This document shows positions 37,993 to 63,374 of a DNA stretch of 64,000 nt, piece after piece. The position numbers and the translations under genes are program-made. Position 1 is the stretch's first letter; the number at the start of each line of letters is the position of its first letter. Source of the stretch: Wuchereria bancrofti (lineage: Eukaryota > Nematoda > Chromadorea > Rhabditida > Onchocercidae). The stretch lies in NCBI GenBank assembly GCA_005281725.1, contig SSBO01000007.1, positions 1,060,402 to 1,124,401 of the forward strand, in the 5' to 3' direction. The notes under the pieces were generated by a model. It worked only from the letters and a program-made list of their open reading frames with translations. It made no database searches and was not told the DNA's origin.

Positions 37993-40220
37993 GATAGAAA
38001 AAAGCCTGATTTGACACAGTTATAGATCATAAAATGATTATCTCTCCAGCGATATTTCGATTCTTTAAACATGGACAAATCGTAACGTGTTTATTACTTA
38101 CTGGGAAAGTGTGAGCTTTTTCAACTATGAAAAATGAAAGAATATCGCCGATCGAGATAATTTTGTAAAATTTTTACGATTCTGTAAGATTTCATTTGCT
38201 TTTTTATTTTTCAGTTTTGAAAATCTCGTAATGTTGCTATTTATGAGTGGTCTTTGTGATATCGGTTAAAAAAAAATTTATATCACTTCGGTTTCTCTCT
38301 TTCAGTTCTTTCCAGTTTATATCACTTCGGTTCTTCTCTTCATTTGTACATTTTACATCTTTTCTTGTCTGTCCAAGCTTCTTCACTTTGGTTTTGAAAT
38401 TTTCTTCACTTTTTCATTATTTTCTATTTCATTTACCTTGATTTATTCTCCAGTTTTGTTAAAATTTTGTTTTGCTTTTACTTTCCTGCATTTAATACAA
38501 CGGTACGATTCCGAGATATGGTACTTATTATTACTACTATTCCTATTATTACATATTTTCCAGTACAGCTGCACTATGTGATATTTATTATCATATCTAT
38601 TGGAACGTAAATACCGAGATGTTTACTCATTGTTTTTCTATTTTTTCTCAAACATGTGATATTTCCTTTTTGTGGTTGTTTCTCGTCTGTTTATGCTACC
38701 AGAACATTTTTCTTTCCTGTAACAAATTCAAAGCTATGAAATAAAATTACGATATATAATTAAAATTTCATCAGTACGATGTGCAAAATTTTGTTTAATT
38801 CTAAAGAAATTCTTAAATGTGCAATTTATTGAAAAGGTGAAAGGTAGCTGCGATTGTAATCTATACATAACGTAACAAGACGAGCATACGCTTCTCCAAC
38901 AAAGTTTCATGGAATTACTTTCATCTCTCTCGGTACTCTTTATAAATCTGATGAGATTATGAGAACTTTCGAGATGTAACATCAATCTCTTGAGAGATTT
39001 GGAAAGAAAAGGAATTCTACTCAAGTTTTCCAATAACTAATTAATATCAACACAACAGGTGCGTCAAGTTTTTTCATCAGAAATGCATAATGCAAAGATA
39101 TAGTAAAAATTAGATGGCGTAATTTTTATTTGTGACAATTTTGGTGAGTACAAAAGTTAAAATACTAAGTACATGTAAGGAATAATTTTTTTTACAGTTT
39201 AGTTACGACGACAATAATATTTTCGACGTAAATTGACATATGCTATTATTTTATTGCATCACAAATGACAAAATTCCCATAAATATCTTCCACAATGCAT
39301 ACGTCAACACTACTTATCATTTGCTTGTTTGAATTTTTTTCTACGTTTGATAATTTTGTACTATATCTCATCTCATTAACATTTTCATATGATGCTTATT
39401 AATGAGCTTGAGGATATGTAACTAGAAAAAAGAATACGCCTACGTATGTATATGGTTAAATATGCGTACGTGTAAGATACGTGACAAAGTGTTGGAGAGA
39501 TAATGCTGTGTATGCGTGGGTGCTTGTTTATCTATGTGTTGCTATGAGGACTATTGTTAATGTGCAAAATGTATTTGAGTAGGGGGTAAAGCGTCGGGAT
39601 TGCTTACCCCTTTTGCCTTTTTCTTATTCATTGCAGTTTGGCGTGAAGCGAGAGAAAGGAGAGAGAGGGAAAGTGAAAGAGAGGGGAGAGAGAAGAGAGA
39701 AGAGAATTGTGTTAGGGCAATGGCAAATAGCCATCGACAACACTAGCAGATGCGATACGGCCACGTCTGAAATCACTTCAATCTTTTGTCCTCATCAGCC
39801 ACTTTTGGAAGGTTTCATTTGCTTGCATTGCGTGCATTAACGTTACATAATGCTTCATTTAGTGCATTTTGCTTTACTTTCAACCTTAATAACATTTCCA
39901 TCATTTGTATTATCTTTCATACTAAATTCATTTTGTTCACGTCATTGTTTTCGTATAATTCTACTTTTCATTACGATCACTTCCAAAATGTTTACTTTAC
40001 GATGAGCTTTCATCTCAGTCGGCATCTAGAAATTCAAATGCTTTGAATTAGCTGCAACGTTTAATGTTATTGTCCATTATTTGGTATATTGTTTTGTAAA
40101 GCTTCTAGATTACTTAGCATGGTATCTTTGTTATTAGTACCTCGATATCTTTGATGTCATCTTTGCTATTAAAGTGTATATTACAATTCGTGTTTGTTAT
40201 TCGCTTGGTTTTTTTTTTCT

Positions 40221-40236
40221 TTATTTCTTGTTGCAG
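40221..40236 (+). promoter_or_regulatory. Splice acceptor 14 nt before chd-7 start codon (possible trans-splice site)
   Basis: T-rich tract ending TTGCAG directly before the first coding exon. It could receive a spliced leader or end a 5' intron. Confidence 0.45.
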
Positions 40237-40250
40237 GATGGAATATAGCG

Positions 40251-52978
<12,728 letters not shown>

Positions 52979-53029
52979 TAATTGTCGGCATATATCTTCC
53001 AGCCAGTAATTTCGTTTTTAATAAATTTG

Positions 53030-53035
53030 GTTTTC
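53030..53035 (+). terminator. Poly(A) signal for chd-7
   Basis: AATAAA 52 nt past the chd-7 stop codon. Confidence 0.6.
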
Positions 53036-54349
53036 TCAATCGATATTTGCACCAGCTGATTTGATGGTGCTGTAGAAGTTTGTGTTCGGCGTTGGGGATA
53101 AGCGAAGAGGTGCAGAACTGAAATGTCAAAAGATTTCAAATTCTTTCTTCTGGTATTTTACAGAAAGTGAAAAGAAACGGTAGTAATGAATTGGATCAGT
53201 ATCGTTTATAAGAAGCTGTTTTTAGGTAGCTTTTATGTTTTTATTTCGTAGTTTGTTGCCGATCTCCAACTGTTTGCATATACCTTTCCCTTATTAGGTA
53301 CCTATTATAATGTACTATTCTCTCTGTAATATGAAGCGGTTTAAGCAAATGTACTCTGCATGACATAGAAAATAATGTAAAAGTAAACTGATAGCTTGTA
53401 TGATCTCGCTTTTTCATTTTAACAACATTTTGTGTGGGTGGTTTGTGCGATCTTCTACTGTTGTTCTAATTTTACTATTGTTATACTTTGTATTTTTTAT
53501 TGAGATTTTCAAGTTAAAAGTGCAGTTATATTGAATTATTAAATTCGAAAACATATTCTAAAAAATAAGCTTTTGATGATTATCTCTTACATGCTGTAAT
53601 ATAATTAAAGGAATCAAAATCCCGCTCAAAAAGAAGATTCTGATTTATTACCAGATTTTTAACTTCTACTTTATCATAGAATAACTTTTCGGCAGTTTAC
53701 CCGCAAGATTATTAAATATCCATGAAATGATGTGTGATTTGTTCTTCATAAAGGTAGTCTGATCTGCGTCTGCATCATAGTGTAATGTGTTTATTTATTT
53801 TTTATGGAACTTTTCGAAATCTGTCATATTATAGACGTTGTTGCTATTTAGGTTTCATCAGTCGTTTTGTGAAGCTATGCCTTTCAGCACGAACTGATTT
53901 GTTACAGTTGAACCTTTCCTCGCTGAATCAAACTCGTAATCATCTGCTATCAATTTTTTGAATAATTTAATGACTTGAATCGTGAAATGATAGTTGGCAG
54001 ATTATACGAGTACTTTTTTGGCTTTCATGAAACTTCCGAAAAGATTCTACTACAGATCAGTAGTACCTATCCATTGCCAGTCCCATAGTGCGGTAAATTT
54101 CTGAGTTGAATTTCATGAGTAGGAGCAAATATTGAGTCTCAATCAGTTTTGAAATCTCGTATAATTCGAGTTACGAGGTTTTCTCGGAATTGCGCGTTTT
54201 TGCATTGTTTCATGGATGGTTTTTATTGATTGGTTGGAATTGTTAAGATGTAAGTGTGGTACGTCGTTAATGTTTTATGCTATCTTGACATGTGTATTAT
54301 TATCATTATCATATTCTAATTTAAAGTAAATTGAAATTCTTACTGCGTT

Positions 54350-54604
54350 GATAATTTTATCTTTGAATGGGTAGTGATACCGCTGGAAATTTGTACCATT
54401 AACCTGATTTGAATCGTTGGCCGAACAATTAAAAAATGATGCTTAATATGGTTAGCATTATTGAGGTGATCAACCTGAAACACAGTGTGCGCAGCAATCA
54501 TGCACATATTTCTGATATTTCGATAATTAATCTTTGAATAGATAGTAGTACCACTAAAAATATGTATTATTAATTTTATTTGTACCGTTAGCTGAACAAT
54601 TAAA
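54350..54604. repeat. Diverged two-copy direct repeat (about 84 bp)
   Basis: 54350-54433 and 54522-54604 share GATAATT..ATCTTTGAAT at the start and GAACAATTAAA at the end, with the same order of short blocks between. Non-coding. Confidence 0.65.
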
Positions 54605-56165
54605 GTGATTAATAGTTCTAACTTAAGAAATGTTAACGAGCAGATTAGAATTGGCAGCAAGAAGTATTTACAGCAAACATTCAGATTTCCTGATTTCTGA
54701 TTCCATTTTTTAGACATTTTAACGGCGGTGGATTTCATCTGATTGCGTCTATCCTATAAGAATCGATTCTTTCAGGAGGTACTATTACTTTGCTATCTGA
54801 TTGGTGAGGTCGTTGTTTACGTTCAATATTTCCTCCATTTCTTTACATCAGCGTTTATTTGCATGTCATGGAAGGGTGAAGAAGTGTCTCAAGCAATATC
54901 TCTCTACAAGTTCTCTATTCCTCTCTATTTGACCTTAGTTCATTTCTATATCATCATTTCTACATCCCTCTTACTGATGAGTTGGGGAATTGTGATATTA
55001 GGTTATCAAAAAATTTTCATTTTGTTGGTAAAATTGTAAAACCACAATGATAGAGGTCGAATTATTACTTTGAAAGGATGAATCTTTTAACTATAACTGA
55101 TATTGATGGTATTTTTAGGATTTAGTCAATTAGAATTAGTTCATTTACGATTAGAACTTAAGGAAAAAAACTTAAGAAAGCCACATTAGGTTTTTATCGA
55201 TTAATACGCATCAGCATTTTCTGGTCTTCACCAATCTCTGATAACATACGAATTAGATTGTGGATGAAGAGATAATAGTAGTAAGGATCAGAAAAATAAG
55301 TGGGACCGTTTAAGGAGTTCAAATTCTGAAATCTGTCGCAACATTTTTTTAAATTTCCTTCTATTATTTTATAGTGGCTTTATTGGTTGATATTTTCTCG
55401 GGAACTTAATACTAAATTAAGATCCAAATACAGAGAGGCACGAAATTCTTCCTTTGCTCGTCCCTTTTTCATCACTCTTTCAATCTAAAATTGTGAAAGA
55501 AATGATGAATTGTCGATAACGGTGTGATAATAAAGTATTCTTCGATTCTTCTACTTTTATCGATTATTTTATTATCATAGTTTGTGATACTTGTTCAAGA
55601 GATCTATTTCCATTTCTAAATCTAAGCATAGTATTATTATTTAAATTTCTTTAGGTTATATTTTTTTAGTTGTTCTTTTGATGTATGCGAAAAGATGAAT
55701 GAAAGAAGCCCGCAAACTATTGGGTCAATTATTGAATATATGTGTATGGTAGCATATCGGAAATTTATCACAAGGGCTAGGGGTGAAACAATTCGAAAAC
55801 GGTAACTTTCAAGCGTTAATTTGAATATCAGTTTTGATTTGCAAGCAGCAGTCTGATTGTCAGTTTTATGGATGTAATAGTTTGTGCTAGTAATGAACTT
55901 AGGTAAGAGTAATCTGTGCATTTCTGAAAGTTTCAACGTGATCATCTTCGGACTCGATGTTAGTTTTATGGAAAGCTATATTTTTAAGTCTCATAATTTC
56001 TTTGCCAAAATGAGCTCATCTGTTCAAGCTGTCATTGAATGGGTTACGTCGAAATAATTTCTTAGTTAATTCCAGAACTGTTTCTTTAAATTTTTGCATT
56101 TATAATTCATGATTTTAAGATTGGTTTTTTCATATTTCTTAATTTGCTTTCATTTTTTTCTTTAG

Positions 56166-57481
56166 GTTACTCAATAAAAAGTTCCTTTTCGATGTGTCAG
56201 ACAAAGAAAATATGCAAAGGTTAGAAGGTGGTTTTTTGGGAGATGTAGAGGCATGTGAACTGAAAGGATTCGTTCAGGATGTAAGTCGATTCTCTTCATG
56301 AGGAATGAAATGTAATAGTTTTTTTTATATTTAAATATTCAAGAAATTATCTTCGACCACCCTTATTTATTATTATCTTTGGCCTTTAAAGTTTTCCGAA
56401 GAAAAAGTTATATTTTGTAGCTCCGTAAACGTGGAATTGCACATGATGGGCCTGATGGTATACATATACCTGCCTTGGAAACTATGGGTGAGCCAACAGA
56501 AGAGGATGATGCCGCTAGTAGTAGTAGCGATGCACCTATTAGTGAAGCCGATGCGATTTTCAATGATGCAGCTGCACGCGCAGCTTTTGCTAGAAAAATC
56601 GGGTAAAAGTAAACTCTTTCTCCATCATTCTTTATTGTTGAAGTTATATGGAGAATATGTATTTACTTATAACAATGTTATGTTGATTCATTTTTCAGTT
56701 CCTCCAATAAGGTTCAGCGAACGTCGCCTAGCAAACTTCGAGCGTATTTTGAAGTTGCCAATGCTGCACTCATTGAAGTCCCAATTCCAGTTCGTTCTTT
56801 TGCTTTTTTACTCGCAAAAATTTCTTATTTAGTGATATCAAACATTTCTATCAAATTGAACAAAATATTCGATGATATTGTTGAAGGATTACTGGTTATT
56901 ATCCTGTTCAAAATTGCCTTTTCAGATATCCAAACTTTATTACACAGTGAGTTTTTAGCTTGCAAAAATTTAGTTGGTTTAAACAAAAACTGATAAGAGC
57001 TTTCTGTAGTATATCACTCCCGTAGGTTTGCTTGATCTGTATATGTCCTATTGTCGGTGGATGCCAGTTTCAATTAATTAGCACTCGGAAAACTTGTAGA
57101 CTTTATATGTATGCATCATTCAAATATTATTCTCGCGTTGTAACACATAGTCGATTTCCCCTGTAGGAAATAGTTGATTTTTAAAATTACTTACCTTTTA
57201 AGGTTTACTGTCAATTTATTTCTTGTTCATCTTATGTTATTCAGTGTGTGGAGTTTCATCTAATCCTCGGAATAAATCCGGTCTGAATATTTTATAAAAT
57301 AAGTTAGTTTAGTTATGTAACTTGTTGAAATTGTTAGTATTTCCAGAATGAGAAAGAAGACATCTGCGTCCCACCGGAAGGAGTAACTGTTAAAAAATCA
57401 GTAGACGAAGATAGAGCCAATGATGAGAATCAGCAAACCGTTGGAAATGAATCACCTTCTAAGCGTACACGATATTGTTGA
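56166..57481 (+). CDS. Unrecognised multi-exon gene, 3' part (or alternative 3' end of chd-7)
   Basis: Exons in phase: 56166-56280, 56421-56602, 56699-56789, possibly a 21-nt exon 56926-56946, and 57347-57481 (TGA). The first exon enters in mid-codon (two bases needed), so there is an upstream exon unless translation starts at the internal ATG at 56211. The product of about 175-180 aa is hydrophilic: FLFDVSDKENMQRLEGGFLG, LRKRGIAHDGPDGIHIP, an acidic Ser run, a helical Ala-rich segment (ADAIFNDAAARAAFARKIG), KLRAYFEVANAALIEVPIP, then a charged tail ending SPSKRTRYC, which resembles a nuclear localisation signal. No known domain recognised. A donor in the last chd-7 exon (after 52959) would join in phase, so it may be an alternative chd-7 C-terminus. 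Coding status is supported by clean consensus splice sites and codon-like composition. Confidence 0.6.
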
Positions 57482-57519
57482 AGGATTACTGGTTATTATC
57501 TTGTTCAAAATTGCCTTTT
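56874..57519 (+). repeat. 49-bp direct repeat, one copy in an intron and one across the stop codon
   Basis: 56874-56922 and 57471-57519 match at 48 of 49 positions. The second copy contains the last codons, the stop and the start of the 3' UTR of the 56-kb gene; the first lies just before a TTTTCAG acceptor. Confidence 0.92.
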
Positions 57520-60500
57520 ATCTGATTGTTACCAGTTTAATTCATGTTTTTGTGTTCTTTTAATTATGTTTCCATGTCCGTCCTTCTCATCTTTAGAAAA
57601 TGTGTCTCTGTGGTCTCGATTGCTTTGTCTCTAAATAAGAATTGCTATAATCTTTCAAGGTTAAAAGCGTGGAATCATGTTGTTATATATGTAGAATCCC
57701 AAGAGGTCTCAAAACTTACTTGGTTTTCAAAGTTTTCTTAACTTAAAAATCATGTTTGTATGACATTTATGCAAATGAATTTTTTGTCATTGCAAATTTC
57801 GAGATATATCATAGGTAGTGAATTTGTGTATATGTATATTACAAGTGAAAAGTAGTTCTCATTTATAGGCAAACAGATAATATCATATGTTAAAAAAATG
57901 GCTGAAAGTTTTAAAAAATTTCATAAATATACGTAATGAAAAACAGTATTTTTGCTGTTAAAAAGTCTCTCTTGTCTAATATATATAGGTTGATGTTTTT
58001 TTAAAGGAAGATAAGTGATCCATGAAAGTCTTAAGTCCCGTCATTCTTTTCCTCGAAATTTGACGATCTCTGATAATTTTCCATTGGTTTCCACTCTATA
58101 TAATAATGATATTTCACCTTTATTATATATTCTTTATTTTTTCGTTAATCAAACAGAAGAATGTTTTTCGATACAGTTGAAAACTCTGATCTCAATGTCC
58201 GTGTAATCATTTAACTAGCATCTTCGTTAGATAAATATTCCTATTTAAAGTTTGGTAACTGTAGAAAGTGAGTTCTAAAATTTGGTAACGCTATCGTTTC
58301 ACTTGTCACTTACATAGCATCTAGTTGATGTTGCACATCAGTAAATTTCCATCTGGTGTCTCCAAAAAAGTAACAAGTGGTCTACGAATTAATCTTAAAA
58401 ACTCTAGACAATATTCTGAAATAAATTCTAGCGAAAAGTGACATAAACTGATAGTGATAAAAACTAGCATAAGTGGCATTAACCTGATTAAATCCTCTTT
58501 ATCTGTTCTTCGAACTAGAGTAGTTACTTTCATTAAAAGTTACCAAACGTTTGTTGTTTTTTTATCTGGTGTTTTATGAGAAATATTGAAACTTTATTGT
58601 TCAGACTTTAATTAATGTAGGTTTACGAATTAATAAGATATTACTGTAATGTATTCTTTACTACTTCCTCCGTCTGTTTATGCTAATTGTTTTCTGTTGT
58701 TTCTCCAAATTCTTTGTCATTACAGCAAATTGCTATCACTGATGTAATAACTATCATTTCTTTTTCCTTCACCTTGTTAAATCTCCGTTTTTAATTCCGT
58801 TTTATGATTTTTATAGTATTAGATCAATTATCTTCTACTATGGTTATATCTATTAATTTAATTTCCTTAATTATCTTGATATAGCGGATGTATTATGTAT
58901 GCTCAGGTTGTCACTTTCCATTTTAGAAATCTAATTATACCCATTTCATTAGTCTCTCTTTATAAATCTAATTTATACTCCTTTTTGTTATCTCCTCATA
59001 CCCCTTCCCTTTTTCCCTTCTATTCCATATTTATGACATACAAACATGATAACATATCATATAGCAACAACAACAACAAAACTTTGTTGTCAACAAATTC
59101 TTACTACAAGCACTGATAAGACAGATTGATCGTTGATTTTGTACTATGGCCAAAACAGATTCGTGACATAATCAATATTATTTACTAACGGTACAGTTCA
59201 TGTTACTTTAACATTTAATCGAAAATTAGTTTTTCAAGATCCCATGCAAAAATTGTTTTCTATTTTTGGACACTGACATATAGTGGACCATTTTCCTAAT
59301 TTTTATTTCACTTTTCTCTTTCTCCCTCTCTCTCTCTCTCGTTTGAGCTTCCTTATTTTATGGGGCAAAATTATTATCACCGTTATTTATGTGATCACAG
59401 TTGTTTTATTTTCACGGGTAGTTTGATACTTGCTTTTTTCTGTTTGTTTGGTTTTCTCCGTTCTCCTCTCTCTCTCTCTCTCTCTCTCTGTCCTTCATTC
59501 TCCTATTCTCTCTCTGTATTTGTACATAGAGTTGAAATTTACATTAATTAAATGTAGAAAGAACCACGCTTACCTTGTTAGTATAGACAGTTATTTTCTT
59601 AACTGCTTTTGATGCTGTAATATAAGCATTTGAGATGAGACACAAATCGTTTTGAATTTTTTTTTCTTATGTATAGAAAGATCTCCATTTCCCACTATTT
59701 TTTCAACATGAATGTGAGTTGTTTGCTGTGCAGTAAAGACAGAGAATTATTCCTGAGTAAAAAATCCTTGTTTCGACCTTTAGACACTTCAACGTGACTT
59801 GACTTACAATTTTCTCCATGCAATTATAGATCCTTCGAACTGCAAATGAGTGAACAGCAAGAACCAGCGTAAGTGTCGACTGCTCTTAATAAAAAAGTAG
59901 CTTAGCTTAGTGAAATGGATGAAAAAAAGCAAACAATGACATATGAATAATCAAAGTTAACAGTAAGCAGAACTGAAGCAAATTGGAAGTTAATAGGTAA
60001 TTGATTAATGATTATTCAGAATCAAAGAGCTAAAGGCAAACTAGTAACGATTGAAAGCTAATAATACCGCGACCAGTTGTAGTTCTGTCTGGCTACGCCA
60101 ACACGGAGTTATCAAGCTGTTCTCGGAATTGCGCAATCGAGAGCTACCCTAGTGTAGAGTAATATTAACGCAGTAGCTATAAGTCAAAGATCAGATAAGC
60201 GATGCTTTTCAGTACCATTATCAAGATGAAAAAATTATCACTGTGTCTCAGTTAAGTAGTACTTTGGTTTGAAGGCGTTTAAGTAAAATTTTTCAGATGA
60301 CAAATTTAAATCACTAGTAAGCCGTCATGAGCTTTAAATTGTTACTCTTGAAATGCTGTTAGGTTGGTGACCACATAAGTTGGTTTGAAGAGTCGAGCAA
60401 TAAGATTAAAGTAGTCGTAATGCTTGATCAAGGAATTTAAAAATTATTTTCAAATCATTACAAATAGTCTGCAGTACTATCTGTTGCAATGACCGTTCGA

Positions 60501-61449
60501 TCAGACGATTTTGGCCAATGATTTGGATTGAAAATTGAATCACTCGCCATTATATGGTTTGGATTGAAAGTTAAGTTATATTTCCAATATTTCCAGAGTA
60601 AATAATTCTGCTTCAGTACTGCTACCCAAAAATTATTTATAGAAACCACTTCATTACTATAACTGACTAAGTCTACTTGTATGTGTTATCTTTCAGGTGG
60701 CTTCATTTATATGTAGCAATAGTTGATTAATTTTGTTTTGTGATGAAAAGTTTGAATTACGAGCAGTACATGAAAGTGATATTATCTTGTCTTCTTCTAC
60801 TGGCGAGAATCGAACGTGCACAGTTTGTTGAATTAGTTTTGATATTTAAACGAAAGAGAATAGAAATTTGTAGACTGTCTTACTTGAATATTCTTTAAAC
60901 AAACACAAAACTGTCTCAAATTTATATTTCAAATGAGAGATCATTCCTTTGTAGCTAAGGTTATGTCCATTGTTTAGAATATTACAATCTACTAACGAAG
61001 AAATTATTGTTAAAATCCTTTAGTCTGACAGTGAAAATTAAATTTAATTGTAAGCTATTTTTGTTCGACTTATTTTCTTTGTTCTAAACCAAATCTGCTT
61101 TACAATGTCGAAATATTCTAGAGATTATCCAATCTGATAGTCACTCTTATATGTAATTGACATATAAAGAGTAAAGATCATCCGATATTGACAGCTGTCT
61201 ACTCGCTCTAATCATGTGCTCTGTTGTAAGCTAATAAGGAATAAAAGCTATTGTTCAGTTAGCTTCCGCTAATTAGATTCAGTTTATGCTTTATATATCC
61301 TTATATCATCCACCATTTGCTTAATCAAAATTTTTCACATTTAAAAAAGTATTCTCATTAATTCTAATTATTGCATAGTTAGCAAAACGTCACTTTACCA
61401 TTTAACAGAATTAATAGCCAACAAATGACTTTGTAAATATAAATAGGAG

Positions 61450-61597
61450 AAAGAAATAAGTCCATGTAGGCTTGGCTCTAATTTTTAACGAAATGTTTCA
61501 TCATACGGAATAAATGTAAACTTCACTGATGTCAAAACTTGGCACTATAACTTCATAAATTCACATTAGGGCCAAACCTACAAGAACTTATTTCTTT
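61450..61597. mobile_element. Inverted-repeat element, MITE-like or hairpin
   Basis: Arms 61450-61481 and 61566-61597 are 32 nt each and pair at 28 of 32 positions when one is reverse-complemented; 84 nt lie between. Outer ends begin AAAGAAATAAG and read towards the TTAG.GCC.A centre. No coding sequence, consistent with a small non-autonomous element or a transcribed hairpin. No clear target-site duplication was identified. Confidence 0.45.
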
Positions 61598-62516
61598 GCT
61601 ATTGGCCAAATCCTTTCGTGGCCAATGATTCCATTGTATGGAAAATACGCATAGAGGATATTGTCAATTTAGCGATACATATATCACAAATTACAGAAAG
61701 ATCACTTTGTTTCCCGAATCGATGCTGTTATCCTCTCGTAGTCAATGAATCATCTCTCGAAGGGAGACAGAGAGATAACTCTCGAAGTGAGAACAATATA
61801 TAATGATAATCTATTTTATTCTTACGTAGTAATTCCCAATGTCTCACATTAATTGATCATTGTTATTTCTAAATTTATGAATGAATCGAACACACCAATT
61901 TTTTTTTCATTCTGTTAAATTATATGGAATGTCTGTTGAAAATGATTAATTAATTCATTCATGGGAATTCCAATTCTTAGTGACATTTGCAAAATTGAAA
62001 CTTAACTTTTTTTTGGTAAAAAAATCTATGCACTTACTACTTTTTCTAGCTTCCTATTTTCCCTTAAATTTAAAACCTTTTTTTGCAATTTGTGACCGAT
62101 AAAGATTTTTTAAATTAATGAACAAGCAAACAATTAATTATTAAGGCATAGTTAATAATATTTTCATTTCTTCCTTTATCATAGAAACAAAGAATTAATA
62201 TTAGCAGCAGCATAAAAGGTTGAAAATTCTCAGAGAAATATCTTCAGTTTGGGTATTTTGGTATTTGAATTGAATTATAATGATAAACTGAATCTTCGAA
62301 AAAGAGATGTTTATTTGTTATTTATGTTAGAAGATTTTATGAAAATTAATTTATTACATCAATTAAAATGCTACATAGATATATTAGGATTGTCTTCAGT
62401 ATTCAGTACTGTGGTTTTAATTAAATTAATTTTGGATTTCCAACGTTGTGGGTTATTTCAGTGAAAAAAGGCCATTAATTGACAAGCGCAAATTGTTGAG
62501 TACAGTCGAGTCAAAT

Positions 62517-62522
62517 TTTATT
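62517..62522 (-). terminator. Poly(A) signal for PEDS1
   Basis: AATAAA on the minus strand, 25-30 nt past the PEDS1 stop codon. Confidence 0.65.
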
Positions 62523-62546
62523 AATTCTACCTAATTTTTCATAAAT

Positions 62547-63374
62547 TCAAGAAGCTTTTGCCCATTTCAGATCATCAGTGCGAGGCTTCATTCCCGTCAA
62601 TCCCGTGACAACAAATTCAGCAGCACGCCAGAAACCGATCGCATCCAGCGGTCCATTTAGCCAGCCAGTAGTAATGCAATATCCACATGCATGTGGTGAA
62701 ATATGATGAAGTTTATGTCCTTTACGTGAAAGTATCACGTGCCAATTCTGTAGCATTTCTACCCAAGGTGATAATCCAAGATATGTATGTGACCATTTGT
62801 GAATCTGAAATCAGTTGAAAACAAACAAACTAGACATTCACTTTTAAAATTATACGCTACAATTTTTCAATAATAGTTGAGAAAAAAATAATACTAGTTG
62901 AAACATTTTGTTTAATAAATTAATTTTCAGAGGCTATCCTAAAATTCGTTCGAGTTGATTTAAGCTAACCAGCTGCATTATCTATTTCTAGTTTGTTAAA
63001 ATATCCTAAAAGATTTATTTCGGCATTCTCGATCACTGCTAGAAGAAAGTGTTTGAGTTAGATTACTGGGAGATAATTTTGACTTTAATTCGTAACAATA
63101 ATATTGACGACAAATTTTCACAAAATTATATATATATTCATAAAAATGTTAATACCTGATTGGTAAGCGCAACATACATAGCCAAAAGTAAATAAAACCA
63201 ATGTGATGTTGTCAAAGTGTCCAATTCAAAAGCTGATAATGTTGCATGTTGATAAATGATATGCGCAAGCTTTGGTATTATTAACAAGAAATTATCACCG
63301 TTACATTCGATGAAATCATGACGTGTTATAGCGGTAGGATCCACGTGATGCTCACGGAATGGTCGAATAAAATG
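62547..63374 (-). CDS. PEDS1: Plasmanylethanolamine desaturase (TMEM189/Kua), C-terminal exons only
   Basis: Two exons in phase, 63374-63156 and 62804-62547 (TGA), give the last 158 aa; earlier exons lie beyond the window. The enzyme introduces the vinyl-ether double bond of plasmalogens in the ER membrane. Seen: [20 protein letters not shown], where the histidines belong to the diiron centre; a hydrophobic segment ([15 protein letters not shown]); then [48 protein letters not shown] and a C-terminal [15 protein letters not shown]. The HxxxH and HxxHH motifs expected of the family are intact. Identification is strong; bacterial CarF relatives share the same core. Confidence 0.95.

Larger units (their letters stand above)
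37805..40236. other. Intergenic region between PAM and chd-7
   Basis: Holds the PAM 3' UTR and the chd-7 promoter and 5' UTR. T-rich with a GA-rich stretch at about 39650-39705 and a small hairpin (GGGGTAAAGC facing GCTTACCCC) at about 39580-39612. No coding exon with a recognisable domain. Confidence 0.55.
52979..56165. other. 3.2-kb region between chd-7 stop and the 56-kb coding exons
   Basis: No exon with a recognisable domain. It contains a diverged 84-bp direct repeat (54350-54433 and 54522-54604) and a 98-codon hydrophobic open frame at 54743-55039 whose upstream end has no ATG. It is either intergenic or a large intron leading to the exons at 56166-57481. Confidence 0.5.
57482..62546. 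other. 5-kb non-coding region
   Basis: Lies between the 3' ends of the 56-kb gene (+) and PEDS1 (-). CT microsatellites at about 59320-59341 and 59464-59490, and a MITE-like inverted repeat at 61450-61597. No exon chain or domain recognised on either strand. Confidence 0.6.

Noticed and set aside
39581..39612. Small hairpin GGGGTAAAGC/GCTTACCCC upstream of chd-7
   Set aside because: Only 8-9 pairs with a bulge; no other sign of an RNA gene.
54743..55039. 98-codon hydrophobic ORF
   Set aside because: Begins at TTG, lacks splice partners, and hydrophobic frames are common by chance in T-rich DNA. Left as unsupported.
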